A stretch of DNA of 64,000 nucleotides from Bacillus sp. J37 (GTDB lineage: Bacteria; Bacillota; Bacilli; Bacillales; Bacillaceae). Both the position numbers and the translations under genes were made by a program. Each line of letters starts with the position of its first letter. The first letter of the stretch is position 1. The notes under the pieces were generated by a model. It saw only the letters and a list, made by a program, of their open reading frames with translations, made no database searches and was not told where the DNA came from. The DNA lies in contig NZ_JAEK01000005.1 of assembly GCF_000518865.1 (NCBI RefSeq), positions 62,001-126,000 on the forward strand. The letters run 5' to 3'. This document shows, one piece after another, positions 46,996-56,203 of this stretch.

Positions 46996-47894
46996 GAAGA
47001 TAACCCCTTTCCATCTATCTTTAACTCATTTAATAGCTGTGTTAAGACATTCGCTACAATTTGCCCGGCAGTTTTTGGTGCCACTATGCCCGGTAATCCA
47101 GGAGCTAATAGTGCTTTAATCCCTCTTTTCTCAGCGTATCGAAAATCGGTTCCTCCTGGTTTTGAGGCAAGATCAACAATTAATGTGTGTGCCGGCATAT
47201 TGGAAATTACCTTAGCCGTTACAATCATAGATGGGATTGTATTTATACACACATCGATGTCTGTTACCTTATCCTCTAGATGATCAATATGAAACGGCTC
47301 AAGGCCCATTTCAGTAATCCTGGCTAAGTCTGCCGTATCTCTCGCACCTACTTTAACTTTCGCTCCTAGTGCAGAGAAGGTTCTTGCCACGCTCATTCCT
47401 ACTCTTCCTAACCCTAATACAGCAACAGTTGAGCCATGTATCGTTATATCGGTATGTTGGATGACCATCATGAGCGTTCCTTCAACTGTTGGAATTGAAT
47501 TGTAGATTGCCACATCATCCCTTTTAAAAAGTTGAACTAATTTTTTATTTGTCGATTGAACGAGATTATCTAAATAGGAATTTGAAATACCTGAATAAAT
47601 GGTACAATGAGAAGGTGTTTGATTAATTAACTCATCAGTTAAAATAACCTCTTCATTTGAAAAAACAGTTTCTACAATCCCCTCTTGATTCGTACCAGGG
47701 ATAGGCAAAATAATCGCATCTATTTCTTGAAATGGAACCTCATCCATTTTGACTTTTGTTGCACCAGTAAAGCCATGGTCCAGTTGGTCAAAACCAATGA
47801 GAAAAAGCTTTGTATCAAGTTCAGTTAATTTACGGATAACTTCTAGCTGTCTGGCATCACCACCGATTACAGCTACGTTTAATCCTGTTAACAT
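46992..47894 (-). CDS. spoVFA: Dipicolinate synthase subunit A
   Basis: This subunit has an N-terminal dipicolinate-synthase-specific domain and a C-terminal Rossmann fold with the NAD(P)-binding GLGRVGMSVARTFSALGAKV (about residues 168-187). It oxidises the DapA product to dipicolinate, the calcium chelator of the spore core. The 300-residue length is normal. ATG 47894 has GAAGGTG upstream. A sigma-K-like promoter (47966-47994) precedes the operon, consistent with mother-cell expression. The substrate pathway genes asd-dapG-dapA follow directly. Confidence 0.96.
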   Translation of the reverse strand: MLTGLNVAVIGGDARQLEVIRKLTELDTKLFLIGFDQLDHGFTGATKVKMDEVPFQEIDAIILPIPGTNQEGIVETVFSNEEVILTDELINQTPSHCTIYSGISNSYLDNLVQSTNKKLVQLFKRDDVAIYNSIPTVEGTLMMVIQHTDITIHGSTVAVLGLGRVGMSVARTFSALGAKVKVGARDTADLARITEMGLEPFHIDHLEDKVTDIDVCINTIPSMIVTAKVISNMPAHTLIVDLASKPGGTDFRYAEKRGIKALLAPGLPGIVAPKTAGQIVANVLTQLLNELKIDGKGLSS

Positions 47895-47965
47895 ATTGTA
47901 TGTTCACCTTCTTTTGCTTGTGTTTCTGTTATAGTTCCTTGAGATCCTAGGATAACTTACTTCAA

Positions 47966-47994
47966 CATACTATGTAGAAATCGACATATTGGTG
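47966..47994 (-). promoter_or_regulatory. Sigma-K promoter of spoVFA-spoVFB
   Basis: Minus-strand CACC (47991-47994), a 16-base spacer and CATAGTATG (47966-47974) match the sigma-K consensus AC-N16-CATANNNTA in all but the last base. The B. subtilis operon is sigma-K dependent. Confidence 0.65.
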
Positions 47995-48062
47995 AATAAA
48001 CAGATGAATAAAAAGAAAGAGGATACATATTAAAAGGGAGTAATTGAACCAGCGGTTTTATT

Positions 48063-48093
48063 CAAAAAAAATCGATTGGCTAAATGCCAACCG
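48063..48093 (-). terminator. Terminator downstream of ymxH
   Basis: CGATTGGC (48073-48080) pairs with GCCAACCG (48086-48093, one G-U) and TTTTTTTT follows on the minus strand, 12 bases past the ymxH stop. Confidence 0.88.
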
Positions 48094-48104
48094 AAGAAGT
48101 GTAG

Positions 48105-48365
48105 TTATGATTCGATTTTATCAATTTGTTCATCGGGTATGTCAAGAATGATCATATCTGTTCCTATCTTTTTAATATGATGCCATGGTACCCGTATCTC
48201 TTGGCCCTGTTTTCTTAATCCAAACCATTTTAACGAAGGGATGATTAGTGTTGTAATTTGTCCCGTTTGTTCATTAATCTCCAAATCAGTTTGACCAAGA
48301 ACACCTAAACGTTCTGCACGTTTCACGTCAACAATTTCTTTTCCGGATAGTTCACTAAGTCTCAT
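48105..48365 (-). CDS. ymxH: YlmC/YmxH family PRC-barrel protein
   Basis: An 86-residue protein with a PRC-barrel-like beta fold (RLSELSGKEIVDVKRAERLGVLG, then GQEIRVPWHHIKKIGTDMIILDI). The YlmC/YmxH family is conserved in spore formers; its function is not established. I place the start at ATG 48365 because AAGGAGG lies 7 bases upstream; the ATG at 48371 is too near. It has terminators on both sides, so it is a single-gene unit. Confidence 0.88.
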   Translation of the reverse strand: MRLSELSGKEIVDVKRAERLGVLGQTDLEINEQTGQITTLIIPSLKWFGLRKQGQEIRVPWHHIKKIGTDMIILDIPDEQIDKIES

Positions 48366-48404
48366 GTCCATTCCTCCTTACTACTATCTTATCAATTGAC
48401 CTCA

Positions 48405-48449
48405 TAAAAAAATGCCTACAATTTATAAGAAAAATAAATCGTAGGCATT
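48405..48449 (-). terminator. Strong terminator downstream of mlpA
   Basis: A 16-bp stem (48411-48426 with 48434-48449) closes a 7-base loop, and TTTTTTT follows on the minus strand. It is 6 bases past the mlpA stop. Confidence 0.92.
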
Positions 48450-48454
48450 ATTAA

Positions 48455-49696
48455 TTATGATTGAAGTTTTTCCGGTAGAGTACCTTCAGGACTAATAAGA
48501 GCAACTGAATAAGTGTCAGTGAATACCTGATTAGCAAGTGTATTAACACTTTCTTCACTTACTTCATTTACTTTTTCAATAATCGAATCTAATGAGCGGT
48601 GATAACCCAGTAAAAGCTCATTTTTCCCATTTCGGCTCATTCGGCTGTTTGTGCTTTCCAGACTTAGCATAAGACTACCCTTCATTTGCTCTTTACTATT
48701 AGCTAATTCTTTTGCCGTAATACCCTCTGCTTTTAACGTCGTTAATGTTTCCTGAATCGTATCAAACAAGAGATTAAGTTGCTTACTTCCTGTACCGCCA
48801 TAGATAGTGAGAAGACCGTTATCTTCGTATGAAGAGTGGTATGAGAAAACAGAGTATGCAAGACCTTTTTGTTCACGAACATCTTGGAACAAACGGCTAC
48901 TCATACTTCCACCCAAAATATTATTCAGGACGATTAAACTATAAATATTATCATGACCCACTTCAAGACCATTAAATCCTATACATAGATGAGCTTGTTC
49001 TGTATCTTTTTGTCTAGCCAGTTTTTCGTCATGAAAGCTTGGTTTTTCAAATTCACGTTTCAATGAGTTTGTTTCATATGAACCAAAGAGTTTTTCAACT
49101 TCTTTAATAAAGCTTTCTGTCACGTTTCCGGCTACAGATACGACCACATTTTCGGGAGTATAGTGATTGTTCATGTACTCTCTCAATGTGTCACCATTAA
49201 AGGAAGCTAAGGTCTCTTCTGTTCCTAATATTGGATATGCTAAAGGATGGCTTCCATATGTAGCTTTGCTTAAAATATCATGAACAATATCATCTGGAGT
49301 ATCTTCATACATTTTAATCTCTTCATATACGACATTCTTTTCTTTTTTAAGTTCATCTTCATCAAACGTTGAGTTAAAAAACATGTCACCTAGTACATCC
49401 AGGGCATAGCTGGCATGATCATCAAGTACTTTAGCATAGTAACAAGTATATTCTTTTGAAGTAAAGGCATTTACTTGACCACCAATACTATCAAACGATT
49501 CAGCGATTTCCCTTGCCGTTCTTGTTTTAGTTCCTTTAAAGAACATGTGCTCAAGAAAATGGGACACCCCGTTATTTTCAAGGCTTTCATTTCGAGAACC
49601 TGTTCCAATCCATACACCAATTGCAACAGATCGAACAGTAGGAATATTTTCTAACACAATTCTTACTCCATTTTGACACGTATATTTTTTGATCAA
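48455..49696 (-). CDS. mlpA: M16-family zinc protease MlpA
   Basis: A 413-residue M16 metallopeptidase with an intact inverted zinc motif HFLEH (His46, Glu49, His50) and the downstream ligand Glu126 in VVYEEIKMYED. MlpA (YmxG) has been tied to regulation of extracellular protease expression in B. subtilis; the substrate is unknown. Translation begins at TTG 49696 behind GAAGGAGG. It follows ylxY by 23 bases and is the third M16 gene in this window, after ymfF and ymfH. Confidence 0.93.
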   Translation of the reverse strand: MIKKYTCQNGVRIVLENIPTVRSVAIGVWIGTGSRNESLENNGVSHFLEHMFFKGTKTRTAREIAESFDSIGGQVNAFTSKEYTCYYAKVLDDHASYALDVLGDMFFNSTFDEDELKKEKNVVYEEIKMYEDTPDDIVHDILSKATYGSHPLAYPILGTEETLASFNGDTLREYMNNHYTPENVVVSVAGNVTESFIKEVEKLFGSYETNSLKREFEKPSFHDEKLARQKDTEQAHLCIGFNGLEVGHDNIYSLIVLNNILGGSMSSRLFQDVREQKGLAYSVFSYHSSYEDNGLLTIYGGTGSKQLNLLFDTIQETLTTLKAEGITAKELANSKEQMKGSLMLSLESTNSRMSRNGKNELLLGYHRSLDSIIEKVNEVSEESVNTLANQVFTDTYSVALISPEGTLPEKLQS

Positions 49697-49719
49697 AAGT
49701 GTTCCTCCTTCTTAGTTGT

Positions 49720-50697
49720 TTAATTTGTTTTAGGATCATCTCTAAATAATCGTTCCTCATCAACGAGCATTGACACTGAACCAAAGGAATATCCTTTTTG
49801 CTTAATGGATAATATTAATGTTTCTAAACTTTCCGATGTTGAAGATGTTGGATGCATTAAAATCAGTGCTCCATTATGAACTTTACCCATTACCCGTGAA
49901 ACTAACACATGTGGTTCTGGACGCTGCCAATCAATTGTATCCACACTCCACATAACAGTTTTCATCTTCATCTCATCTGCAATTTTCACAACTTCATTTT
50001 TAAAACTGCCACTTGGAGGAGCAAACCAAGTTGGGGTAATATCTGTTACCGATTTTATCACTTCATTCGTTTTCCACAATTGCTCCCTTATTTTATTTTC
50101 AGAAAGTTGACTCATATCAGGATGTGTATAAGAATGATTTCCTATTTCATGTCCTGCATCAACGATCATCATTGCCATATCTGGGTTTTCTTTCACCCAT
50201 CTTCCTTCTAGAAAAAAAGTAGCTTTAACATGGTATTTATTTAACGTTTCAAGCATATCTGGAATATATTCATTTCCCCAAGCTACATTAATAATAAAAG
50301 ATACCATCGGCTTGTCAGGATGACCTCTATAAATTGGCTCAGCTTTTAAATCCTCAAGGTGTACAGATGGTTTAACTTGTCGATATACAAGTAGTTTTTC
50401 ATCAAAAGTGCCCTTTGCCTTCATCTTTTTATATGACTCATCAATGTCTACTTCTAATCCATTATACCCCGGGGTCGATTTCCAAACTTTATGTATTTCT
50501 GCATTTTGAGCTGGAATACTGTATTCCTTGGCTTTAGCTGAAATTTCTTCATACAGCTTATCTTGATGTTTTGCAACTGTCACGTCTGCTTTCTTTATTT
50601 GATCAAGATAGGATGTGGTAAATGGATTTTTAATAAAGCCAATGGCTACAGTTATGATGAAAATAAAACCAACAACTTGAATGATTTTCCTTTGCAT
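49720..50697 (-). CDS. ylxY: YlxY-like polysaccharide deacetylase family protein
   Basis: A 325-residue protein with an N-terminal signal anchor (residues 6-23, VVGFIFIITVAIGF) and a C-terminal NodB domain. The metal-binding His pair is present in HSYTHPD. The usual catalytic TFDDG motif is replaced by FIINVAWGNEY, so the Asp base and one metal ligand are missing. The late motifs (APPSGSF, DTIDWQ, LMHP) remain. Activity is doubtful; it may bind glycan or have lost deacetylation. Similar replacements occur in spore-related members. It lies just upstream of mlpA, probably in the same transcript. Confidence 0.87.
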   Translation of the reverse strand: MQRKIIQVVGFIFIITVAIGFIKNPFTTSYLDQIKKADVTVAKHQDKLYEEISAKAKEYSIPAQNAEIHKVWKSTPGYNGLEVDIDESYKKMKAKGTFDEKLLVYRQVKPSVHLEDLKAEPIYRGHPDKPMVSFIINVAWGNEYIPDMLETLNKYHVKATFFLEGRWVKENPDMAMMIVDAGHEIGNHSYTHPDMSQLSENKIREQLWKTNEVIKSVTDITPTWFAPPSGSFKNEVVKIADEMKMKTVMWSVDTIDWQRPEPHVLVSRVMGKVHNGALILMHPTSSTSESLETLILSIKQKGYSFGSVSMLVDEERLFRDDPKTN

Positions 50698-50793
50698 TAT
50701 GTATCCCCCTTTTTACTAAAAAATATGTAAAAAGAGGACAAGGTAGAACAAAAATGGCACTTGTTCCGTAATTGAGGGACAGAAGTATTAAAT

Positions 50794-50823
50794 TGAAAAA
50801 GAAGCCTGGTTACCCACGGCCTC
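50794..50823 (-). terminator. Terminator downstream of pnp
   Basis: Minus-strand GAGGCC pairs with GGCTTC, with an inner TGG/CCA stem, and TTTTT follows. It is 11 bases past the pnp stop codon. Confidence 0.82.
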
Positions 50824-50834
50824 CTATCATGTCA

Positions 50835-52955
50835 TCAACCTTGTTGTTCTGGTTGATTTTCTTTTTGTTCCTTAAGAACTGCTTTTCTCGATAAGTTTAC
50901 ACGACCTTGTTTGTCAATTTCAGTTACTTTTACTAATAGTTCGTCACCAATTGACACAACATCTTCAACTTTACCGACGCGCTCTTCAGCCAACTCAGAT
51001 ATATGAACTAAGCCATCTTTTCCACTGAAGATTTCAACGAATGCTCCAAATTTTTCAATTCGTTTTACTTTACCTAAGTACATTTGTCCGACTACAACTT
51101 CACGTACTAAGTCTTCGATAATTTTCTTTGCTTTCTGGTTCATATCTTCATTAATAGATGAAATGAATACTGTTCCATCTTGTTCAATGTCAATCTTAAC
51201 GCCGGTTTCTTCAATGATTTTGTTTATCTGTTTTCCGCTTGGTCCGATAACATCTCGAATCTTGTCCGGGTTAATTGCCATCGTTAAGATCTTAGGAGCA
51301 TATTGTGATAACTCACCTTTTGGTGTAGAGATGGTTGCCATCATTGACTTCAGAATTTCCATACGACCTTTTTTCGCTTGTTGTAAAGCTTCCTCTAAAA
51401 TTTCACGAGATAAGCCGTCAATTTTAATATCCATTTGCAGGGCTGTAACACCTTTTTCAGTTCCAGCTACTTTAAAGTCCATATCACCTAAAGCATCTTC
51501 CATACCTTGAATATCTGTTAATACCGTGTAGTGTTCACCTGATTTTACAAGACCCATCGCAATACCTGCTACAGGAGCTTTAATCGGAACACCCGCATCC
51601 ATCATCGCAAGTGTGCTGGCACATATACTTGCCTGAGAAGTAGAACCATTTGATTCAAGTACTTCTGATACTAAACGGATTGTATAAGGGAAGTCTTTTT
51701 CAGAAGGGATAATTGGTTCTAAAGCACGCTCTCCTAGTGCCCCATGTCCAATCTCACGTCGTCCTGGACCTCTCATTGGGCCAGTCTCCCCAACACTGAA
51801 TTGCGGGAAATTATAATGATGCATAAAACGTTTTGATTCTTCAATTCCTAATCCATCTAAAATTTGTACATCCCCTAAAGCTCCAAGTGTACAAATACTT
51901 AACGCTTGTGTTTGTCCACGAGTAAATAAACCTGAACCATGTGTTCTTGAGAGTAAACCAACTTCTGATGAAAGTGGTCTGATTTCGTCTACTCCACGTC
52001 CATCCGGTCTGACTTTATCCTCTGTAATTAATCGACGTACCTCTGCTTTCACAAGCTTTGACAATATTTGTTTGACCATTTTGATTGTAGCTTCGTCTGC
52101 CTCATCAGCTTCAAATTTCTCGACAACACTATTTTTCACCGCATTGATCGCATCTTCACGCGCATGCTTTTCCTGAACTTGAATGGCTTGCAGAAGTTCT
52201 TTTTCAGCAAGATCACGAATATGTTTTTCTAAATCAGCATCAAGATCAAAAAGCTGAACTTCTTTTTTCTCTTTACCTACTGCTGCAGCTATTTCTTCCT
52301 GGAAAGCAATAAGACGTTTAATTTCATTGTGACCAAACATAATCGCTTCCAACATTGTTTCTTCAGGAACTTCATCTGCACCGGCTTCAACCATGTTGAT
52401 TGCATCTTTCGTTCCGGCTACTACTAAATGTATATCACTTTGTTCTGCCTGTTCTACATTTGGATTAATAACAAATTCATTATTAATTCTTCCAACTGTA
52501 ACTCCGGCAATAGGTCCCTCAAAAGGAATATCAGACACACATAATGCTAAAGATGACCCAAACATTGCTGCCATTTCTGAAGAGCAATCTTGGTCAACAC
52601 TCATTACAATACTAATAACTTGTACTTCATTTCTAAAGCCGTCAGCAAATAATGGTCTGATTGGGCGGTCGATTAATCGACTTGCCAAAATAGCCTTTTC
52701 ACTTGGGCGGCCTTCCCGTTTAATAAATCCACCTGGTATTTTACCAACAGCGTATAAACGCTCCTCATAGTTTACTGTGAGTGGAAAAAAATCAAGAGGT
52801 TTTGGATCTTTTGACGCAGTAGCAGTACTTAATACAGCTGTGTCACCATAACGAATCAGTACAGATCCGTTTGCTTGTTTTGCAAGCTGACCAATTTCAA
52901 CTGTTAAGTTTCGACCGGCCCAGTCTATGGAAAACGTTTGTTTTTCTTGTCCCAT
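50835..52955 (-). CDS. pnp: Polynucleotide phosphorylase
   Basis: PNPase degrades RNA 3-prime to 5-prime using phosphate and is the main such enzyme in Bacillus. The 706-residue protein has two RNase PH domains, the helical linker, a KH domain ([18 protein letters not shown]) and a C-terminal S1 domain ([24 protein letters not shown]). I place the start at ATG 52955 ([12 protein letters not shown]) with AAGGAG upstream; residues before it in the longer frame are not PNPase-like. It follows rpsO, the common rpsO-pnp order, with the rpsO terminator in between. Confidence 0.97.
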   Translation of the reverse strand: MGQEKQTFSIDWAGRNLTVEIGQLAKQANGSVLIRYGDTAVLSTATASKDPKPLDFFPLTVNYEERLYAVGKIPGGFIKREGRPSEKAILASRLIDRPIRPLFADGFRNEVQVISIVMSVDQDCSSEMAAMFGSSLALCVSDIPFEGPIAGVTVGRINNEFVINPNVEQAEQSDIHLVVAGTKDAINMVEAGADEVPEETMLEAIMFGHNEIKRLIAFQEEIAAAVGKEKKEVQLFDLDADLEKHIRDLAEKELLQAIQVQEKHAREDAINAVKNSVVEKFEADEADEATIKMVKQILSKLVKAEVRRLITEDKVRPDGRGVDEIRPLSSEVGLLSRTHGSGLFTRGQTQALSICTLGALGDVQILDGLGIEESKRFMHHYNFPQFSVGETGPMRGPGRREIGHGALGERALEPIIPSEKDFPYTIRLVSEVLESNGSTSQASICASTLAMMDAGVPIKAPVAGIAMGLVKSGEHYTVLTDIQGMEDALGDMDFKVAGTEKGVTALQMDIKIDGLSREILEEALQQAKKGRMEILKSMMATISTPKGELSQYAPKILTMAINPDKIRDVIGPSGKQINKIIEETGVKIDIEQDGTVFISSINEDMNQKAKKIIEDLVREVVVGQMYLGKVKRIEKFGAFVEIFSGKDGLVHISELAEERVGKVEDVVSIGDELLVKVTEIDKQGRVNLSRKAVLKEQKENQPEQQG

Positions 52956-53129
52956 ATATGTAAAACTCCTTCTCTTTTTTAATTGCGTTATGTAATAGTA
53001 TGAACCATTTAATTTCAACATATCAGCATAGTTTTTATATGTAAATAGATTTTCGACAACTTTTAAAAAGCAGCTAATTTATTTACAAAAAAAGGTGTAG
53101 AAACATCTATTTTATTGCAGTTTTATATA

Positions 53130-53159
53130 CACTAAAAAAGCGGGAGGAATCCCGCTTTT
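53130..53159 (-). terminator. Terminator downstream of rpsO
   Basis: AAAAGCGGG (53136-53144) pairs with CCCGCTTTT (53151-53159), followed by TTAGTG on the minus strand, 8 bases past the rpsO stop. Confidence 0.9.
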
Positions 53160-53166
53160 AAAGTAA

Positions 53167-53513
<347 letters not shown>

Positions 53514-53527
53514 AAACTACATCAATT

Positions 53528-53556
53528 AGAATACTATTTTTCTAAAGATAATGCAA
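53528..53556 (-). promoter_or_regulatory. Probable sigma-A promoter of rpsO
   Basis: Minus-strand TTGCAT (53551-53556), a 17-base spacer and TATTCT (53528-53533). It overlaps the intergenic start next to ribF and places the transcription start just before the structured leader. Confidence 0.55.
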
Positions 53557-53559
53557 GGA

Positions 53560-54507
53560 CTAAACCATCTTTTTCTGAAAGAATTCTTGGCTCTGATCTT
53601 TATCCTTAGAAATTTGTGTAATTAGCTCCTCTACATTATGGAACTTTTTTTCGCTTCTTATACGTTTATACCAGAAAACTGATACCATTTCACCATAAAT
53701 ATCACGTTTAAAATCAAAGATATGAACTTCAATACTTGGTTTTACAGCTTTTTGATCTTTAAACGTAGGCTTATACCCAATATTACACACACCCTCATAG
53801 ACTTGGTCTTCCACCTTGATTGAAACTGCATATACACCAGTTGGAGGGAGTAAAAAGGATTCTTCCACCTCTATGTTTGCTGTTGGAAATCCTATTGTTC
53901 TTCCACGTTTATCACCGTGGATAACTGTTCCTGTTGCAAAATGAGGTCTACCAAGTAAGGTTTCAGCATATGCCACATCTCCACTCTGAATGACCTCTCG
54001 TATAAGTGAAGAACTTACTTTACGGTCATGGTCTGTTAACTTTTCAACTGTTGTATGTAAAAATTGGTTTCTAGAATGAAATGGTATCGTCTCCATCGAA
54101 CCTTTCCCCAGGTGGCCATATGTAAAATCAAACCCTGCAACAACATGTTTAACATTAAGATCAATAATAAATTCATCAACAAATTGTTGAGGTAACAAAG
54201 CAGCAAATTCTTGTGTAAATTCTACTACATATAATAGATCTACACCTAGTTGCTCAATTAATTTGATTTTTTCGTCTAATGGTGTTAAATATTCAATGTC
54301 TTCTTTTTTTCTAAGAACTACCAGGGGATGTGGATGGAATGTCATGACGGCACATTTCATTCCAGTGTTCTCCGCAATTTCCTTTGCCTTTAACATGACC
54401 TTTTGATGACCTTTATGAACCCCATCAAAATACCCCAGAGCCATAACCATCTCAGGTTGTTCTGAACGTTCTAAATGATGTGGGTGGGACAGGTTAATTT
54501 GTTTCAC
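53560..54507 (-). CDS. ribF: Bifunctional riboflavin kinase / FAD synthetase
   Basis: RibF (RibC in B. subtilis) phosphorylates riboflavin to FMN and adenylates it to FAD. The N-terminal FAD synthetase has GYFDGVHKGHQ (nucleotidyltransferase motif) and the C-terminal kinase has GFPTANIE. I place the start at GTG 54507 (315 aa), with AAAGGTGAAG upstream; the longer frame to 54528 runs through that site. It lies 51 bases after truB. The flavin products are used by SpoVFB and others. Confidence 0.93.
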   Translation of the reverse strand: MKQINLSHPHHLERSEQPEMVMALGYFDGVHKGHQKVMLKAKEIAENTGMKCAVMTFHPHPLVVLRKKEDIEYLTPLDEKIKLIEQLGVDLLYVVEFTQEFAALLPQQFVDEFIIDLNVKHVVAGFDFTYGHLGKGSMETIPFHSRNQFLHTTVEKLTDHDRKVSSSLIREVIQSGDVAYAETLLGRPHFATGTVIHGDKRGRTIGFPTANIEVEESFLLPPTGVYAVSIKVEDQVYEGVCNIGYKPTFKDQKAVKPSIEVHIFDFKRDIYGEMVSVFWYKRIRSEKKFHNVEELITQISKDKDQSQEFFQKKMV

Positions 54508-54558
54508 AGTCAACTTCACCTTTTTCAATTATAATGCTGTCAGTAATTAAAAAGTACC

Positions 54559-55479
54559 TTAAGCCCCATTATATAAGACTTTTATCGGCTTCATAAGGTG
54601 ACTTTTTGTCGGATGCTTTGAATATATAGCTAAACATTGGTGTTCTTCATTAAAGATAATGATTGGAGAACCAGCTTCTATGTCATGAAATGGTGTTGGT
54701 AGCTCTAATACTGCACCATTTTTCACTTTCTCTGCTAGAGTATCATGGATTAGTAGTTTCGGCAAATCATTTAGTGCATTTCCTATCGGAAGCAAATACT
54801 TATGCAGTTCATTTTTTTCTGCCGCTTCTTCAATTTCCTCAAATGTATAACACTCATTTAAATGAAAGTTACCTGATTTTGTTCGAATAAGATGTGACAT
54901 ATGTGCCGGAAATCCCAGTCTTTCCCCTATCATAACGGCCAATGTTCTAACATATGTACCCTTTGAACATGTTACACGAAATCGGAATGTAACCAGTCCA
55001 TCTTTTTTTATTACATCCCCAAGCAAAACAAGCTCATTAATTGTAATAAGTCTGGCTGTTCTATCTATTTCAATCCCGGCACGTGCATATTCATAGAGTT
55101 TTTTACCATTTACTTTTACAGCCGAATACATTGGTGGAACTTGTTCAATTGTACCAACCATCGATTGTAATACATCTTCTACCATCAATTTCGTTATTGG
55201 AGATTCTACACTTTTTCTTTCTACTACTTCTCCCGATGCATCTTCAGTAGTTGTAGAATAACCAATTGTTATTTCAGCCTCATATGTCTTAGTAGCAGCA
55301 GTTAAGTATTCAACTATTTTTGTCGCTCTTCCAAGACAGATGGGAAGTACACCCGTAACATCAGGATCCAATGTCCCTGTGTGACCAACTTTTTTTGTTT
55401 TTGCAAGTCTTCTCATTTTTGCTACACAGTCATGAGATGTCATTCCTGTGGGCTTATTTAATAAAAGCACACCTTCCAT
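54559..55479 (-). CDS. truB: tRNA pseudouridine(55) synthase TruB
   Basis: TruB makes pseudouridine 55 in the T-arm of tRNAs. The 306-residue protein has the catalytic aspartate in GHTGTLDPD (Asp38), the KPTGMTSHD N-terminal motif, VPPMYSAVK and CSKGTYVRTL, and a C-terminal PUA-like region. ATG 55479 is chosen because GGAGG lies 7 bases upstream; the ATG at 55485 is too near. The hairpin at 55508-55542 separates it from rbfA. Confidence 0.96.
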   Translation of the reverse strand: MEGVLLLNKPTGMTSHDCVAKMRRLAKTKKVGHTGTLDPDVTGVLPICLGRATKIVEYLTAATKTYEAEITIGYSTTTEDASGEVVERKSVESPITKLMVEDVLQSMVGTIEQVPPMYSAVKVNGKKLYEYARAGIEIDRTARLITINELVLLGDVIKKDGLVTFRFRVTCSKGTYVRTLAVMIGERLGFPAHMSHLIRTKSGNFHLNECYTFEEIEEAAEKNELHKYLLPIGNALNDLPKLLIHDTLAEKVKNGAVLELPTPFHDIEAGSPIIIFNEEHQCLAIYSKHPTKSHLMKPIKVLYNGA

Positions 55480-55507
55480 AATCATACCTCCGACTTTCAG
55501 ATATTCA

Positions 55508-55542
55508 ACACAAAAGGGATAGACGAAGGTGTCTATCCCTTT
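55508..55542 (-). terminator. Hairpin terminator between rbfA and truB
   Basis: A perfect 12-bp stem (55513-55524 with 55531-55542) with a 6-base loop is followed by TTGTGTTG on the minus strand. The short T-run suggests partial termination within the long infB operon. Confidence 0.7.
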
Positions 55543-55550
55543 GAAAGGAG

Positions 55551-55907
55551 TTATTCCTCCTCTTTATTCTCTACATTTAACTCATGTAGAAGAGTTTCAA
55601 TTCGATTTCCATAATCAATCGATTCATCAAATTCAAATTGAATTTCCGGTGTTTTTCTCAGGCGAATTCGTTGGCCAATTTCTGAACGGATAAACCCTTT
55701 GGCTTTCGCAAGACCTTTTAACGTATTTTGACGCTGTTCTTCATCTCCTAATACTGATATGAAGACTTTTGCAATTTGTAAATCTCCGGATACATTTACA
55801 TCTGTCACAGTAACAAAGCCAATACGCGGGTCTTTAATTTTACGCCCAATAATATCCCCTAACTCTTTTTTCATTTGTTCTCCGACACGGTTTGCTCTTA
55901 AGCTCAT
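55551..55907 (-). CDS. rbfA: Ribosome-binding factor A
   Basis: RbfA helps late maturation of the 30S subunit. The 118-residue protein has a KH-type fold ([44 protein letters not shown]) and an acidic tail. ATG 55907 has AGAGGTG 6 bases upstream; the ATG at 55916 is in the leader. It follows ylxP in the infB operon. Confidence 0.95.
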   Translation of the reverse strand: MSLRANRVGEQMKKELGDIIGRKIKDPRIGFVTVTDVNVSGDLQIAKVFISVLGDEEQRQNTLKGLAKAKGFIRSEIGQRIRLRKTPEIQFEFDESIDYGNRIETLLHELNVENKEEE

Positions 55908-55924
55908 GTCAATCACCTCTTAAC

Positions 55925-56203
55925 TTAAAACCATTCAAACATTGTAACTGTTCTCTCTATTTCAGGAAAAGAATCAATGAACTGTAACACACGATGCAAT
56001 TCTTTCTCTGTTTGCACTTTAGATGTGCTTACTGCTACTATTCCAAATTTCGTATGTTGCCATGTATCATGATAGTCTATTTCAGAAATAGAGACATTGT
56101 ACTTTTGTTTGATTCTTGTTAGAACTCGTTGTAAAACGGCTCTTTTATCTTTTAATGACTGTGAGTCATAAATCAAACATTCACAATCAACATATCCAAT
56201 CAT
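55925..56203 (-). CDS. ylxP: YlxP family protein (DUF503)
   Basis: A 92-residue protein of the DUF503 family, with the typical [24 protein letters not shown] start and an alpha-beta fold. It overlaps the end of infB by four bases, so translation is coupled. A role in ribosome maturation is suspected from its conserved place between infB and rbfA, but no activity is known to me. Confidence 0.9.
   Translation of the reverse strand: MIGYVDCECLIYDSQSLKDKRAVLQRVLTRIKQKYNVSISEIDYHDTWQHTKFGIVAVSTSKVQTEKELHRVLQFIDSFPEIERTVTMFEWF

Noticed and set aside
52393-52770. 125-codon plus-strand ORF inside pnp
   Set aside because: It is antisense to a highly conserved part of PNPase; composition and lack of a ribosome binding site fit a shadow.
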